Shown: positions 22,966-33,162, numbered from the stretch's first letter. The stretch: DNA of 64,000 bases from Miscanthus floridulus (GCF_019320115.1 NC_089589.1:20742749-20806748); one strand, 5' to 3'. Numbers and translations: made by a program. The notes: generated by a model not told the origin, from the letters alone.

Positions 22966-24579
22966 GAGGGTTGAAAATTTTTTTTCGAGAACACGACTTG
23001 ACTCGTATTTCATTAAGATGAAGAGAGCCAAAAGAATGGCATACACGACGCAACTATGAGATCATGCGAGATCACATAGTGCTAGTTATAGAACCACAGA
23101 GAGGGTGGTTAGGAACCTAAACGACAACGGTACATAAAGAAAGGCGAAAGGGGGAGACCCCCTACCACAAACCTAACCTACTACACCTGCAATGAAAAAA
23201 ACTTCAACACAAGGCTGCCAATATAGTAGACGAAGCCGTGGTGGCAAAGCATCCACCGATAAGAGACGACTGCGGCAGCAAAGTATCCACCCGGCGGCAA
23301 AGCATCCGCCAAAGAACGCGGCAAAGAATCCACAAGCGAGGGTGTCCATCACACAATCAGCAGCAACTACATGAGGGGGAGCCCAAAGCGACGTTGATGG
23401 CAAAGCATCCGCCCAAGAGCAAGCGGCCAAGCATCCGTTGCGAAGAACCAAACGACTGCGGCAACATCACACCAGGCTAGACAGACCAAAGCGTTGAGTA
23501 AGCTGAAGCACACGCAGGCGCAGCACAGCGAGGAGCCACTCTGGCAGGAGATGAGGAACGACAATAGAAGTGCCCCAACGAAGCCTCCAAGGGGATGACA
23601 TCCGCAGATGCCAACGACGCCGGAAGGAATGCACAAGATGGACTTTCATCCCAAAGCTGCCCCCGACGACACACGTAGCGAACAGCACTTCGACGATGCC
23701 TCCAAGAAGGTAGATGACATAGGGATTGCCACCGCTACCGACCCGACGCAAGAAGTCGGGCAGAGTTTTCACCTAGCGACTGTTAAACCGCCACCACAAG
23801 GGGCCCATCCCGCTCACAGGACCCAAACTCCGGCCACCATCCACCGTGTTGGTAGACGTGCGACCTAGCAAGTCTGCCGGCAAAGGGCACCAGAGCAGGC
23901 CGTCGTAGGGCCGAACCGGCCGCCAGCCGCCAGTCGTCGGCCGACCGGAGCAGGCCACGGCCCCATCCACTAGCTATCGACCGTAGCGGGCAGGCGCGCG
24001 TTCCCAGCCACCAGCAGCCGCCCGAGGCGGGTAGGCGTGTGGCCGAGAAGGCTGCTGCTGCCCCATGGCCATGGCCAGCCCCTGGCACCCCAAAAGGGCA
24101 CCGGCCACCGCCAACGCCGATGCCAGAGACGCCAGATCTGGAACTGGGGGGCTAGATCCGGCCGTCTGGCCACCCATCCTCGTCATATACCGCCGCTAGG
24201 TGCCAGCCGCCAGCGCCGGTTGCCCAGACCTAGCCACCGCCGTACGCACCCGAGGCCGAGGAGTAAGGTGTGAGCGTGGTGTAGATGCCAGATCCAGCCC
24301 GGGGGAGCTCGGATCTGGCCGGCCGGCCTCCCTACCTCGCCGGAGAAGAAGAGGGTAGGTGAGGGTGGTAGAAGCGAGGGGAGGGATGGGGTGCTATAGG
24401 CGGTAACCTTTTTTCGGGCCCCCGCGGGCCTCCGCCACCGCGCACCGGAGGGCAGCGACGGCGGACGGAGGTGAGGCGAGGAGGGGGTGGCCCTAGGGCG
24501 CTGGCGTGGAGACCCCTGAGTCGCCGCTAGGAACGCTCGGGGGAGGGGAGTGTTCTGGTTGCCTTCAGAGGGTTGAAAA
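22966..24579 (-). mobile_element. Internally deleted LINE with 12-bp target duplication
   Basis: A T-run at 22978-22985 (the poly-A tail of a minus-strand element) is followed by CGAGAACACGACTTGACTCG, whose reverse complement resembles the 3' end of grass L1 elements (…AATACGAGTC…GTTCTCG-A(n)). The element ends at 24567 in a GC-rich 5'-leader-like segment. GAGGGTTGAAAA occurs on both sides (22966-22977 and 24568-24579), a 12-bp duplication typical of L1. At 1,590 bp, with no endonuclease or reverse-transcriptase frame, it is a non-autonomous derivative holding mostly 5' and 3' non-coding parts. Copia sequence lies directly to its right. Confidence 0.75.
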
Positions 24580-26528
24580 ATAGAAAAGGAATTTTAATAA
24601 CCATCAATTGCTTGAGCATGCTCCTTGAAAGAATCCTCACCAACCCCACAATTATCTACGAAGATGACACAACTTGTGTTGCACAAATGCAAACTAGCTA
24701 TATTAAAAACAATATGACTAAGCATATAGCTCCCAAGTTCTTCTATCCTCATGAACTCCAGAAGCAAGGTGAGGTAAGTATTCTGCAAATAAAGTCATGC
24801 AACAATCTGGCTGATTTGTTCACTAAGTCCTTACCAGCTACTACGTTCACAAATACGTCCGAGAAATCAGAATGGCATTTAAGAGATTTGGAGGACTCAA
24901 GGGGAGAACGCCACTGAGAAATAATCCCACATTATGCCCTATGGTCCTGAAGGTCGTAACTAGTCCTAAAGACATTGTTGAACTTTTTTGCATAGTGAGT
25001 TTTCTGGAAAGTTTCTCACGAAAGGTTTTTTTAATGAGGCATCGAGTTCAATGCATTGAGGGGATGACATCCGCAGATGCCAACGACGCCGGAAGGAATG
25101 CACAAGATGGACTTTCATCCCAAAGCCGCCCCCGACGACACACGTAGCGAACAGCACTTCGACGATGCCTCCAAGAAGGTAGATGACACAGGGATTGCCA
25201 CCGCTGCCGACCCGACGCAAGAAGTCGGGCAGAGTTTTCACCTAGCGACTGTTCAACCGCCACCACAAGGGGCCTATCCCGCTCACAGGACCCAAACTCC
25301 GGCCACCATCCACCGTGTTGGTAGACGTGCGACCCAACAAGTCTGCCGGCAAAGGGCACTAGAGCAGGCCGTCGTAGGGCCGAACCAGCCGCCAGCCGCC
25401 AGTCGCCGGCCGACCGGAGCAGGCCACGGCCCCATCCACTAGATATCGACCGTAGCGGGCAGGCGCGCGTTCCCAGCCACCAGCAGCCGCCCGAGGCGGG
25501 CAGACGTGTGGCCGAGAAGGCTGCTGCCGCCCCATGGCCATGGCCAGCCCCTGGCACCCCAAAAGGGCACCGGCCACCGCCAACGCCGATGCCAGAGACG
25601 CCAGATCTGGAACTGGGGGGCCAGATCCGGCCGTCTGGCCACCCATCCTCGCCGTATACCGCCGCTAGGTGCCGGCCGCCAGCGCCGGTTGCCCGGACCT
25701 AGCCACCGCCGTACGCACCCGAGGCCGAGGAGTAAGGTGTGAGCGTGGTGTAGATGCCAGATCCAGCCCGGGGGAGCCCGGATCTGGCCGGCCGGCCTCC
25801 CTACCTCGCCGGAGAAGAAGAGGGTAGGTGAGGGTGGTAGAAGCGAGGGGGAGGGAGGGGGTGCTACGGGCGGTAACCTTTTTTCGGGCCCCCGCGGGCC
25901 TCCGCCGCCGCGCACCGGAGGGCGGCGACGGCGGCCGGAGGTGAGGCGAGGAGGGGGTGGCCCTAGGGCGCTGGCGAGGAGACCCCCGAGTCGCCGCTAG
26001 GAACGCTCAGGGGAGGGGAGTGTTCTGGTTGCCTTCAGAGGGTTGAAAAATAGAAAAGGAATTTTAATAACCATCAATTGCTTGAGCATGCTCCTTGAAA
26101 GAATCCTCACCAACCCCACAATTATCTACGAAGATAACACAACTTGTGTTGCACAAATGCAAACTAGCTATATTAAAAACAATATGACTAAGCATATAGC
26201 TCCCAAGTTCTTCTATCCTCATGAACTCCAGAAGCAAGGTGAGGTAAGTATTCTGCAAATAAAGTCATGCAACAATCTGGCTGATTTGTTCACTAAGTCC
26301 TTACCAGCTACTACGTTCACAAAATACGTCCGAGAAGTCGGAATGGCATTTAAGAGATTTGGAGGACTCAAGGGGAGAACGCCACTGAGAAATAATCCCA
26401 CATTATGCCCTATGGTCCTGAAGGTCGTAACTAGTCCTAAAGACATTGTTGAACTTTTTTGCATAGTGAGTTTTCTGGAAAGTTTCTCACGAACGGTTTT
26501 TTTAATGAGGCAACGAGTTCAATGCATT
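23591..26528. repeat. Tandem duplication of a LINE-Copia chimera (two 1,469-bp units)
   Basis: Unit 1 (23591-25059) and unit 2 (25060-about 26528) both start GGGGATGACATCC and hold the 5' half of the LINE, the GAGGGTTGAAAA junction and a Copia RNase H fragment. They differ by scattered single-base changes and small indels (for example GATGACACA against GATAACACA). At the unit junction AGGGGATGACATCC is continuous with Copia sequence ending GCATTGAG, so the join used at most a few bases of shared sequence. Confidence 0.9.
24580..25055 (+). pseudogene. Copia RNase H C-terminal fragment, unit 1
   Basis: The frame includes NPTIIYEDDTTCVAQMQ, KHIAPKFFYPHELQ and NNLADLFTKSLP, which is the C-terminal end of Copia RNase H (ADLFTKxLP is diagnostic). 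A one-base loss after TTFTN shifts the frame relative to unit 2. It contains no catalytic core, reverse transcriptase or LTR. It differs from the SIRE-type element at 3125-11256, so it represents another Copia family. Confidence 0.85.
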
Positions 26529-26540
26529 GAGCGGTAACTA
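26049..26540 (+). pseudogene. Copia RNase H C-terminal fragment, unit 2
   Basis: The same fragment as unit 1, with the frame open from the RNase H end (ADLFTKSLP) through KYVREVGM to a stop near 26537. It is followed by about 90 bp of non-coding sequence and a purine tract (CAGGAGGGAG) before the LTR at 26628, the normal 3' layout of a Copia element. Confidence 0.85.
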
Positions 26541-26627
26541 TGCACTCTTTCTCCCAATTTTTCCCCTCTGGTCTTTTTGGAGTCTTGATGAGGCATGTGT
26601 TAGCTGTGGTAGTCGCCCAGGAGGGAG

Positions 26628-26920
26628 TGTTAAGATTCCTCTATTAGTGGGATTGATTAAATCCCTCCATCAGGAGGATTGATTGGACTCATTCCTTTTA
26701 TGTCCTGAAGGCCTATGCATATAAGGAGACAATTGTACATCTATTCTAATCTAATGAGAATTGGCTCCACCATACGTCTACGTATCTCTGTGTCTTGTTC
26801 CTTGTGTGAGCTCGTGGAAAAAGGAACAGGACGATCTTCATCAAGCTCTCTCACGCCTTCAGGTGCTATCGGGAGGAGCGGAACCGGAGAGGGGATCCGG
26901 GACGACATGTTTTTCTAACA
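26628..26920 (+). repeat. Copia 3' LTR
   Basis: A 293-bp block starting TGTTAAGATTCC and ending TTTTTCTAACA, so TGTTA and TAACA form the inverted LTR ends. The upstream GAGGGAG is a polypurine tract. A TATAAGGAG box is at 26720. No partner 5' LTR exists in the window. The sequence after it, CTTTGGAGCC, looks a little like a primer-binding site, but no interior follows. Confidence 0.75.
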
Positions 26921-27116
26921 CTTTGGAGCCAGCGGTAACGAGTATCCTGTAGTTATGTAAGGAGGATATGACAAGTCCACTCAAGAGAGTCTAGTTATCA
27001 TAGATGTATTTGGTTCATCAAGCACAAATTGCAAAGATGATTACTTTGATGAAACAAGAGAATTAGCAAAACATGAATACAAAGACCTTCACGATGGGGC
27101 TCTAGAGGCAGCTAAC

Positions 27117-27458
27117 TTAGATCAACCTCATGCGAAATTCATTTACGTTAGCAGCAGAGTAACTGAGCCCGCATTTACACTGACTGTTGGTATTAGGATG
27201 GTGCAATGAAGATATGTTTGTACTGGTATTAACCGTTTCTACTGGCCTTTCATACTGACACGTGACACACCACGGATCGATCAAATCCTCTAGAGAGAGT
27301 AAATTTTGTTTCTCTACTTGTCCGACCTGGCATACGTGAATGGGGGAACGAGTGGTAGGTTTATTTGGTGTTTGTAGGGCAGAGTGGAGCTGCACAGACT
27401 GAGTGAGGAATAATGGAGATTTATCTGTGATGGTGTACCCTGAGTCAGGTGGTCGCAT
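27117..27458 (-). pseudogene. Last exon of RIP fusion gene
   Basis: It begins after ATACTGCAG in phase 0 and stays open for 113 codons to TAA. The product is Ser/Thr/Asn-rich with several Cys (CQYERPVE; QCKCGLSYSAAN) and has no recognised domain. An intron may also be possible inside (GTTAATACC near 27230). The plus strand across 26945-27208 is also open but lacks support. Confidence 0.4.
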
Positions 27459-27569
27459 CTGCAGTATAGTGATCAATTAATCAACCGACAACATATCATC
27501 AATACTGAAAAACAAAAGGAAAGCGATAATTAATGGCTTCAATTTTTGGCGCAAGCAACTAATGTTTAC

Positions 27570-27641
27570 CTCCACTTGGTGACTTCGTTCTGGAAGAGTG
27601 GCATCAGGTTTCTGCTCGCAAATCTCTTCACAGGTTTCCTC
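27570..27641 (-). pseudogene. Short phase-0 exon of RIP fusion gene
   Basis: There are 24 codons between CCTCGACAG and GTGGAG|GTAAAC. It is Glu/Cys-rich at the start (EETCEEICEQKPD) and ends ERSHQVE. Confidence 0.5.
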
Positions 27642-27802
27642 CTGTCGAGGGGTGTGGAGATGTTCAGTTGTTCGTAGTAGTATAATGAACAATCAAACGA
27701 TAGGATTGTTAGTTAGAACGAGAGAAGTTATATTAAATGTTTGCACTGTAATTTGGCGAAGGCATCTAATGGTCAATAGTCTCTTCAAAAAATAATGTTT
27801 AC

Positions 27803-27883
27803 CTCTGCTGGGTGACTTGGTTCAGCAATTTCTGTACTGGTTTGCCGTGGTCGGTCGCTTGATTGTGCAGTATCCATTTCCAT
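27803..27883 (-). pseudogene. Short phase-0 exon of RIP fusion gene
   Basis: There are 27 codons between TTATTTTACAG and CAGAG|GTAAAC. It ends EPSHPAE, similar to the ends of the exons at 27570 and 31055. The content is hydrophilic, with no domain. Confidence 0.5.
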
Positions 27884-28030
27884 CTGTAAAATAATAATCA
27901 GTCAAACATGCCTCTGGGTACCAGGTGTAGTATAGTATGTTAATCACTGTTAAAAGGATGAAACTAAGTGATAATAAGTAAGTGTCTTCATTCTGATCTT
28001 TGATGTTTACCTCCGGGTACCAGGTGATAC

Positions 28031-28547
28031 CTCCACTTCCACTTCAACTTCATTGCCGTCGTCAGTTTTAGTCGAACAAATTCCATTGTCGAAGCTGAGA
28101 GGAACATTCACTTTAACTTCCTTGCCGTCATCAGTTTGAATCTGCAGGTGCACTACAATGTGAAGCACCCTCCCACATGGCACAGCAACCACATTCCTCG
28201 CCATCTCAAGAAGGAGCCATGAGTTGTCGTTGGTAGTGGAGATACTGGAGAAACGCTGACCCTTTCCCTTTGCACGCCTGAAGAGGACGCTCTTGTGTTT
28301 GCTTTTAAAGCCATCTATGCGCGCAGTGACTTCACCACTGATGATGCCACCAGGACTGTGCCCATCTTTGAGTCGCAGCCTGACCTGTACTGTTGCCTCC
28401 CGGGCGTCTGACATCACCACGTAGGTGACGATACATGTCGCTAGTACCCGTAGTTGTTGTCCTTAGGATGTCGATGTTGATGGAGAAACACCCGTACTCC
28501 GCCGAGATGCCCCTGTAGGGTCCAGTCAGGGCCAAATCCACCATTCC
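28031..28547 (-). pseudogene. Exon with second DUF6598-like domain
   Basis: After the acceptor CATGTAG the frame reads GMVDLALTGPYRGISAEYG, which resembles the LTGPxRA block of DUF6598. About 100 bases later the match moves to another frame (VMSDAREATVQVRLRLKDG ... ARNVVAVPCGRVLHIVVHLQ). The exon ends GTGGAG|GTATCA in phase 0. Its length is one more than a multiple of three, consistent with a single extra base near 28440. Its second half resembles the exon at 31055-31611, so the two domains are paralogous. Confidence 0.6.
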
Positions 28548-28636
28548 CTACATGCATCCGTTGATGGATTAGTACTGTTTGGATGTTAAATTAAAAGGTT
28601 CAAATGGATCAATACTAAGCATTACACATGATATGT

Positions 28637-28660
28637 AGAGAGAGAGAGAGAGAGAGAGAC
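28637..28660. repeat. (GA)n microsatellite at a splice donor
   Basis: A GA run (CT on the minus strand) lies directly downstream of the donor GGACAG|GTCTCTC of the RIP fusion gene, so the microsatellite begins at the splice site. Confidence 0.8.
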
Positions 28661-28686
28661 CTGTCCTCCTTGGCCTTTGTCATCCA

Positions 28687-29772
28687 GAAGTTGAAGGATC
28701 GTAATAGGCGACCAGAGGGGGGTGAATGGTCGCGGAAGCCAAAAATTTCTAACCCTTCCCCTAAACAACAAAACCTGATTAAATCACGTTTTTCAAATCT
28801 GGACAGAACTATATGTACCTAGTAAACCTGATGTGGACGAAAATCCATAACTCCGATCGACCTAAAAATTTGTCACATTAAACTAGATGAAATTACGAAA
28901 CTAACCCAACTGAAATCACGTCAATCGGACTTACGGATCTTGAGATAAAAATAAAACAAGCAGACTATGTCAGATGCTGACGAGAATTGTAAAGAACCAA
29001 TCGAGATGCACAAGATCAATCATTATAGATGAAAGATTAAATTGAGTAATTGAACTTACAAAAGTGCATCTAGCCTCCGCCCGAACATCCTCCCTCTCTT
29101 AATCGGAGAGATCAACAAAAACCTCTCACTAGAATTCAAACCCTAGGCTAGACCGGAGAGAGGAAAGCTGAACCGCGGAACCCCGGGACATGAGTACTGT
29201 TCACGGGTACTGTTCACGCGTGAATAGTAACTCGCCGGGAGCCCAAAACGTCCTGCCTTCTCAACCCTAGGTGCCACATATTTATATCTCCAAAGGGTGG
29301 CACGACCTATTTTTACATAACCCCTACGCTAAATAAATCCAACGTAGGAGCGTAAATTCCAATTACGTCCTCCATGGCAAATTCCGCGATGTCCGCGATC
29401 CCTCCATCTCCGCGATGTGATCCTCGCGATGTCGCCGCACGACCATCCGAAATCGTATCGCGATCGCCAGAATTTTCCATCTTCGGCCAACGCCTGCCGC
29501 ACGGGAGTCCCGGTACGATGCATGGCTTTGTGGCTCAACCAGCGAACCCCAGATTTTGTGGCACAATCCGGAAACCTCCCTCGACATCCTCCCGCCATGT
29601 AGCCAGGTACAGTAGACGTACACCGCACGATCGCCTGTCCCTCGAACGCAAGCCTCGATCCGCCCTTCTCCGCCCCCGCGGTTTTTCGACGCGGCATCCT
29701 ATCTTCGTTCTTCACTCGTCGCCGCATGTACCTTGTCTCCACCTGTCACCTGCAACCACAACCTGCAGAAGT
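28687..29772 (-). mobile_element. Solo LTR inserted in the RIP fusion gene exon
   Basis: GAAGT occurs at 28687-28691 and at 29768-29772. The 1,076 bases between start TGAAGGATCG and end CAACCTGCA, giving TG...CA ends. On the minus strand a TATA-like GATATAAATATG is at about 29277-29290, and the 3' end carries CACCCCCCTCTGG, like SIRE-type Copia LTR ends. No interior is left, so recombination between two LTRs removed it. Taking out the LTR and one GAAGT restores a continuous reading frame in the disrupted exon, which supports both the boundaries and the exon. Confidence 0.88.
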
Positions 29773-30948
29773 CCTTGCTCGTCCTTCCTGTAGACGATCT
29801 GGCCTCGTTTCCCGTCGAACACAACGATTTCCATGCCATCGACCAAAAAGTCACGACGCATGGCTATCGCCAACAGCTCCACCCGGGGTCGGCCATGTCC
29901 CATCGGCCTCCATAGGGCCCTTGGATTTGCCTGGTTCATCATTGGGTTGGCTAGGGTCATTGGGGTTGACACCCTCCTCACTGGGACTGGGAGGGCTATT
30001 ATTATTGTTGTCCTCTGAACTAGAGCTGGGGCCACCGTCCTTCTTGGTTTGGTTCACAGAAGGATCACCTCCGCTGCTGCTGGGTTCCATGCCACCAGCC
30101 TGCTGAGAAGGTAGCCCTCCATTGAGTACGAGGTAAATTTCTTGTGCCTCGGAAATGCGCCCCGGTTCGTTGGGGTAGTTTTTTTCCTTCCACTTCCGGA
30201 GACGAGTTGACTTGTTTCCCCATTCCCACACGTAATTCGTCATCAGTTCGCTGCTGGTGAGTCTTGTGACGCCGTCCTTCCACTCACGTGCAAAGTAGTC
30301 GAGGACAGGATTCATCCTTGCGGACTCGCAGACCATGAAGATCAGGCCCGCCAGAGCCCGCCTGGCGCTCATCATACCAACCGCCTCCGCATCTGGGTGG
30401 ATTTCGCTTGACAGCCTGCGCACGGCATCCGTCGCGAAGCGACGGCCCAACAGCCTCTCTCTCTCGTCCGACACTTTCTTTACGATTTCATCAATTTTTC
30501 CGTCTTTCGACTTAGTATCCACTTTTAGTATGGACGGGTAACTGACGCCCCACTTTAGGTCTATAGTCTGATGATGGTACCCATGGAGCATCTTGGATTC
30601 CCTGGCCTCCTCGTCACAAAGCCTATAAAGAACTCCATTGTGGTTGAAGAAGCCATGGACGTACAAGTCGTCATCCCTCATGACTAGGGTTGTTGACAAC
30701 ATTTCCCCTCCCTCCACTGCTTGAAGCTTGACGTGTTGCCACCTCCCTGGTTCGTCACTACGTGTCTTGGCAAGCAAACGGTTTTGTTGGGTGAAGGAGA
30801 GGTTTAGCAATCTATGGCCATCCAAGATATCGTCGCGTTCTGGGTGCTCGGAGAGTATACGACGTAGAGCTATTATCAATTCAATGAATGGCATTGCATC
30901 ATCTCCGATCGTGTACACTACCGTTGGATGCCAAGACACTATTTCGAC
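29773..30948 (-). pseudogene. RIP (rRNA N-glycosylase) domain exon
   Basis: The exon starts after CTCCAG at 30949 and joins the previous exon in phase 0. The RIP domain covers about residues 5-250. LYVHGF holds the first substrate-stacking Tyr and SYPSIL the second. CESARMNP holds the catalytic Glu (codon 30325-30327) and Arg (30316-30318). A Trp-containing NYVWEWGNKST closes the pocket. An acidic Ser/Pro/Asn linker follows (about 30130-29890), and there the frame slips by one base. In the shifted frame VELLAIAMRRDFLVDGMEIV begins a DUF6598-like domain. There is no signal peptide directly before the RIP domain, so a cytosolic product, as for type 1 cereal RIPs, is likely. Confidence 0.85.
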
Positions 30949-31054
30949 CTGGAGTATGCATGGAAATTTAGTTAAAATAAGAAGGATAGTGATACTCAAT
31001 ATATCTTTAGTGTTTAGAGCAGAATCTATGGTTGCAAATCCGTTCGATGATTAC

Positions 31055-31611
31055 CTCTACTGGGCGACTTAGTTGTGCAGGAAAATGCTGCATGTCCTCC
31101 ACCCTTGTGATTGTCTGCATGTCCTCCACCCTTGTGATTGTCCCTTTAATTTCGATGCCGGTGCCTTTGGCAGTTTGACTTTGACTCAAATTTTCTTTGT
31201 CGAAGATGAGAGTAGCTTTCAAAGGCTTATCTTTCTTATTGTTGTTTCTATCTTTAATTTTAATACACAGGTCCACCTCTATGCGAAGCACCCAACCAGA
31301 CGGCACGACAACAACAGACCTCTGCAGCGTAAGTCTCTCCTCCGACCCGTCAACATCTTGGCCCGTTCCCTCTGTATGTGTGAAGAGCATGCTCCCAGCT
31401 CGGAATGGGACGCTGTGCCTGTGTCCATCACTGATGAACGCCACAATTTTACCGCAGACACTGTGGATGGTCGTATTATTCTTTGCCCGCCGCTGCAGGT
31501 TGACCTCCACTTTGTACGGGACCATGAATATCTCCTTACACATCTCCGGAAAACTCATCTTCAGCATCTCCGGGTAAGCAGACGACAATATATCTCCCAT
31601 GATGTATTCAT
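31055..31611 (-). pseudogene. Exon with DUF6598-like domain, 5' part of RIP fusion
   Basis: The exon runs from an acceptor (GCTGTAG) at 31612 to a donor (GTAGAG|GTAATC) at 31055 and is open throughout. It includes YKVEVNLQRR, then VCGKIVAFISDGHRHSVPFR and a conserved-type stretch LQRSVVVVPSGWVLRIEVDL, which resembles the second half of DUF6598 grass proteins. An imperfect internal duplication (TITRVEDMQ twice) lies near its end. The first half of the domain is missing upstream and may be in exons displaced by the CACTA insertion. Confidence 0.6.
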
Positions 31612-31884
31612 CTACAGCACAGGAATTCCCGTCAGTTAATAATCCAACGACAACTCATGACAGGGTGACATGGGGTTGATAATCCATCTAGAATTTAGGG
31701 CAGGTTTCCGATAACCATACATCTTGACTATTATTATCGAATGTGCGTCTAATAATTTACTTGCCAAAATCTCAAGTACGATTTGACTAAATAATGACAT
31801 CATGACATGCGGGCTCTGGAGCTAGAAACTATGGCATGAACAAAACCGCTGCTACAAAACGTGCCACAAACTCTAGGTACAAGA
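31612..31884. other. Upstream flank of the RIP fusion gene
   Basis: AT-rich, intron- or promoter-like sequence between the acceptor at 31612 and the CACTA element. No coding signal is seen. Confidence 0.35.
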
Positions 31885-32148
31885 GTACACTACCGGAGAC
31901 GGCTTCTTTGTCGAGTGTCCCAGACTTTGCTGAGTGTTTTTTATCGGGCACTTGACAAAGAGGTTGTTTGCCAAGTGTCTGAGAGAAAGCACTCGGCAAA
32001 CACCTGGCACTCGGCAACGAGGTGGTTTGCCGAGTGCCGAGCACTCGGCAAACAACAACACTCGGTAAAACTGGTATTTGCCGAGTGTTATTCTCCTGAC
32101 ACTCGGCAAAGCGCCGCCGCCGTTAACGGCCGACAGCCGCCGTTAACC

Positions 32149-33162
32149 CTTTGCCGAGTGTCTTCTCCTGACACTCGGCAAAAAGGCTCCTTTGCCGAGT
32201 GTCATTTTTTGACACTCGGCAAACCATATTTTTTCACGTTTGGCCTCCAAACTTTTTCTGCAGTCCACGTACAATACCTGGTACTCCATGTTCCAATGTG
32301 GCACATTTCTCGGACTTTTTCTATATTTCTTTAATTTATTTCATTTAATTGAATTTTCTTGGATAATTCAAATTATAATTGCTAGTCATTCGAATAATTA
32401 AAAAAATGAATGGAAAAATGATATTCATGTTATTTAGTGTAATGTGAGATCATATTCAGGAATAGACCACCAATTTCGAACATCTTGTTCACGAAACATG
32501 ACCACAAACTTGCGGTCGAGTTGTTTTTAAATTCTATAAAAAGCAAACGAAGTCCGAAAATCATGAAACTTGTCAAGATGTCATGATATCATATGTGGAG
32601 GCTGTGATAAAAATTGGAGAAGGTTTCGCATAAGTTGTCACGTACGATGCTTGCAAACCGAAGAATCTCCGAAGAAGTTTCATGATTTCGTGAAGAGGCC
32701 GACGAGGTGGTAAGCATCGTACGTGACAACTTGCGCGAAACCTTCTCAAATTTTTATCACAGCCTCCACATATGATATTATGACATCTTGACAAGTTTCA
32801 TGATTTTCGGACTTCGTTTGCTTTTTATAGAATTTAAAAACAACTCGACCACAAGTTCGTGGTCATATTTCGTGAACAAGATGTTCGAAATTGGTGTTCC
32901 ATTCATTTTTTTCATTATTCAAATGACTAGCAGTTATAATTTGAATTATCCAAGAAAATTCAATTAAATGAAATAAATTAAAAAATATAGAAAAAGTACG
33001 AGAAATGTGCCACATTGGAACATGGAGTACCAGGTATTGTACGAGGACTGCAGAAAAAGTTTGGAGGCCAAACGTAAAAAAAAATGGTTTTCCGAGTGTC
33101 AAAAAATGACACTCGGCAAAGGAGCCTTTTTGCCGAGTGTCAGGAGAAGACACTTGGCAAAG
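32149..33162. repeat. Large inverted duplication inside CACTA element 1
   Basis: The left arm 32149-32652 pairs with the right arm 32712-33162 around a 59-nt centre. The arms include two subterminal repeats each and the shared tracts CACGTACGATGCTT/AAGCATCGTACGTG. The right arm lacks about 52 bp present in the left arm (about 32406-32460). The left arm has the same layout as CACTA element 3 at 48820-49290, so the right arm is the added, inverted copy. A transcript through it would fold into a long hairpin. Confidence 0.9.

Larger units (their letters stand above)
27117..31611 (-). pseudogene. DUF6598-like / ribosome-inactivating-protein fusion gene, interrupted
   Basis: Six minus-strand exons fit together. 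31611-31055 is a DUF6598-like half domain. 30948-28661 is a RIP domain, a Ser/Pro/Asp/Asn-rich linker and the start of a second DUF6598-like domain, interrupted by a solo LTR. 28547-28031 continues that domain. 27883-27803 and 27641-27570 are short exons, and 27458-27117 is the last exon with its stop. Introns keep GT-AG ends, and joins are phase 0. Four exons end in a related S(H/R)x(V/A)E or VE tail just before the donor. Damage: a one-base slip near 29890, the solo LTR, and a one-base slip near 28440. RIPs remove an adenine from the large rRNA. The 5' end may lie beyond the CACTA element at 31888. Confidence 0.75.

Noticed and set aside
23783..24273. Paired long GC-rich frames in the LINE region
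   Set aside because: They repeat in the duplicate at 25048-25742 on both strands and show no LINE protein motif. They fit a non-coding 5' leader.
26628..26960. Start of a second Copia element after the LTR at 26920
   Set aside because: CTTTGGAGCC is only weakly like a primer-binding site and no gag or pol sequence follows.
26945..27208. Open plus-strand stretch starting near YDKSTQESLVIIDVFG
   Set aside because: No recognised family and no clear splice borders. It overlaps the better-supported minus-strand last exon of the RIP fusion gene.
31888..32230. Short regularly recurring repeats resembling a CRISPR array
   Set aside because: The repeats occur in both orientations with irregular spacing and match CACTA subterminal CCGAGTGTC sites. 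The sequence is a plant nuclear genome.
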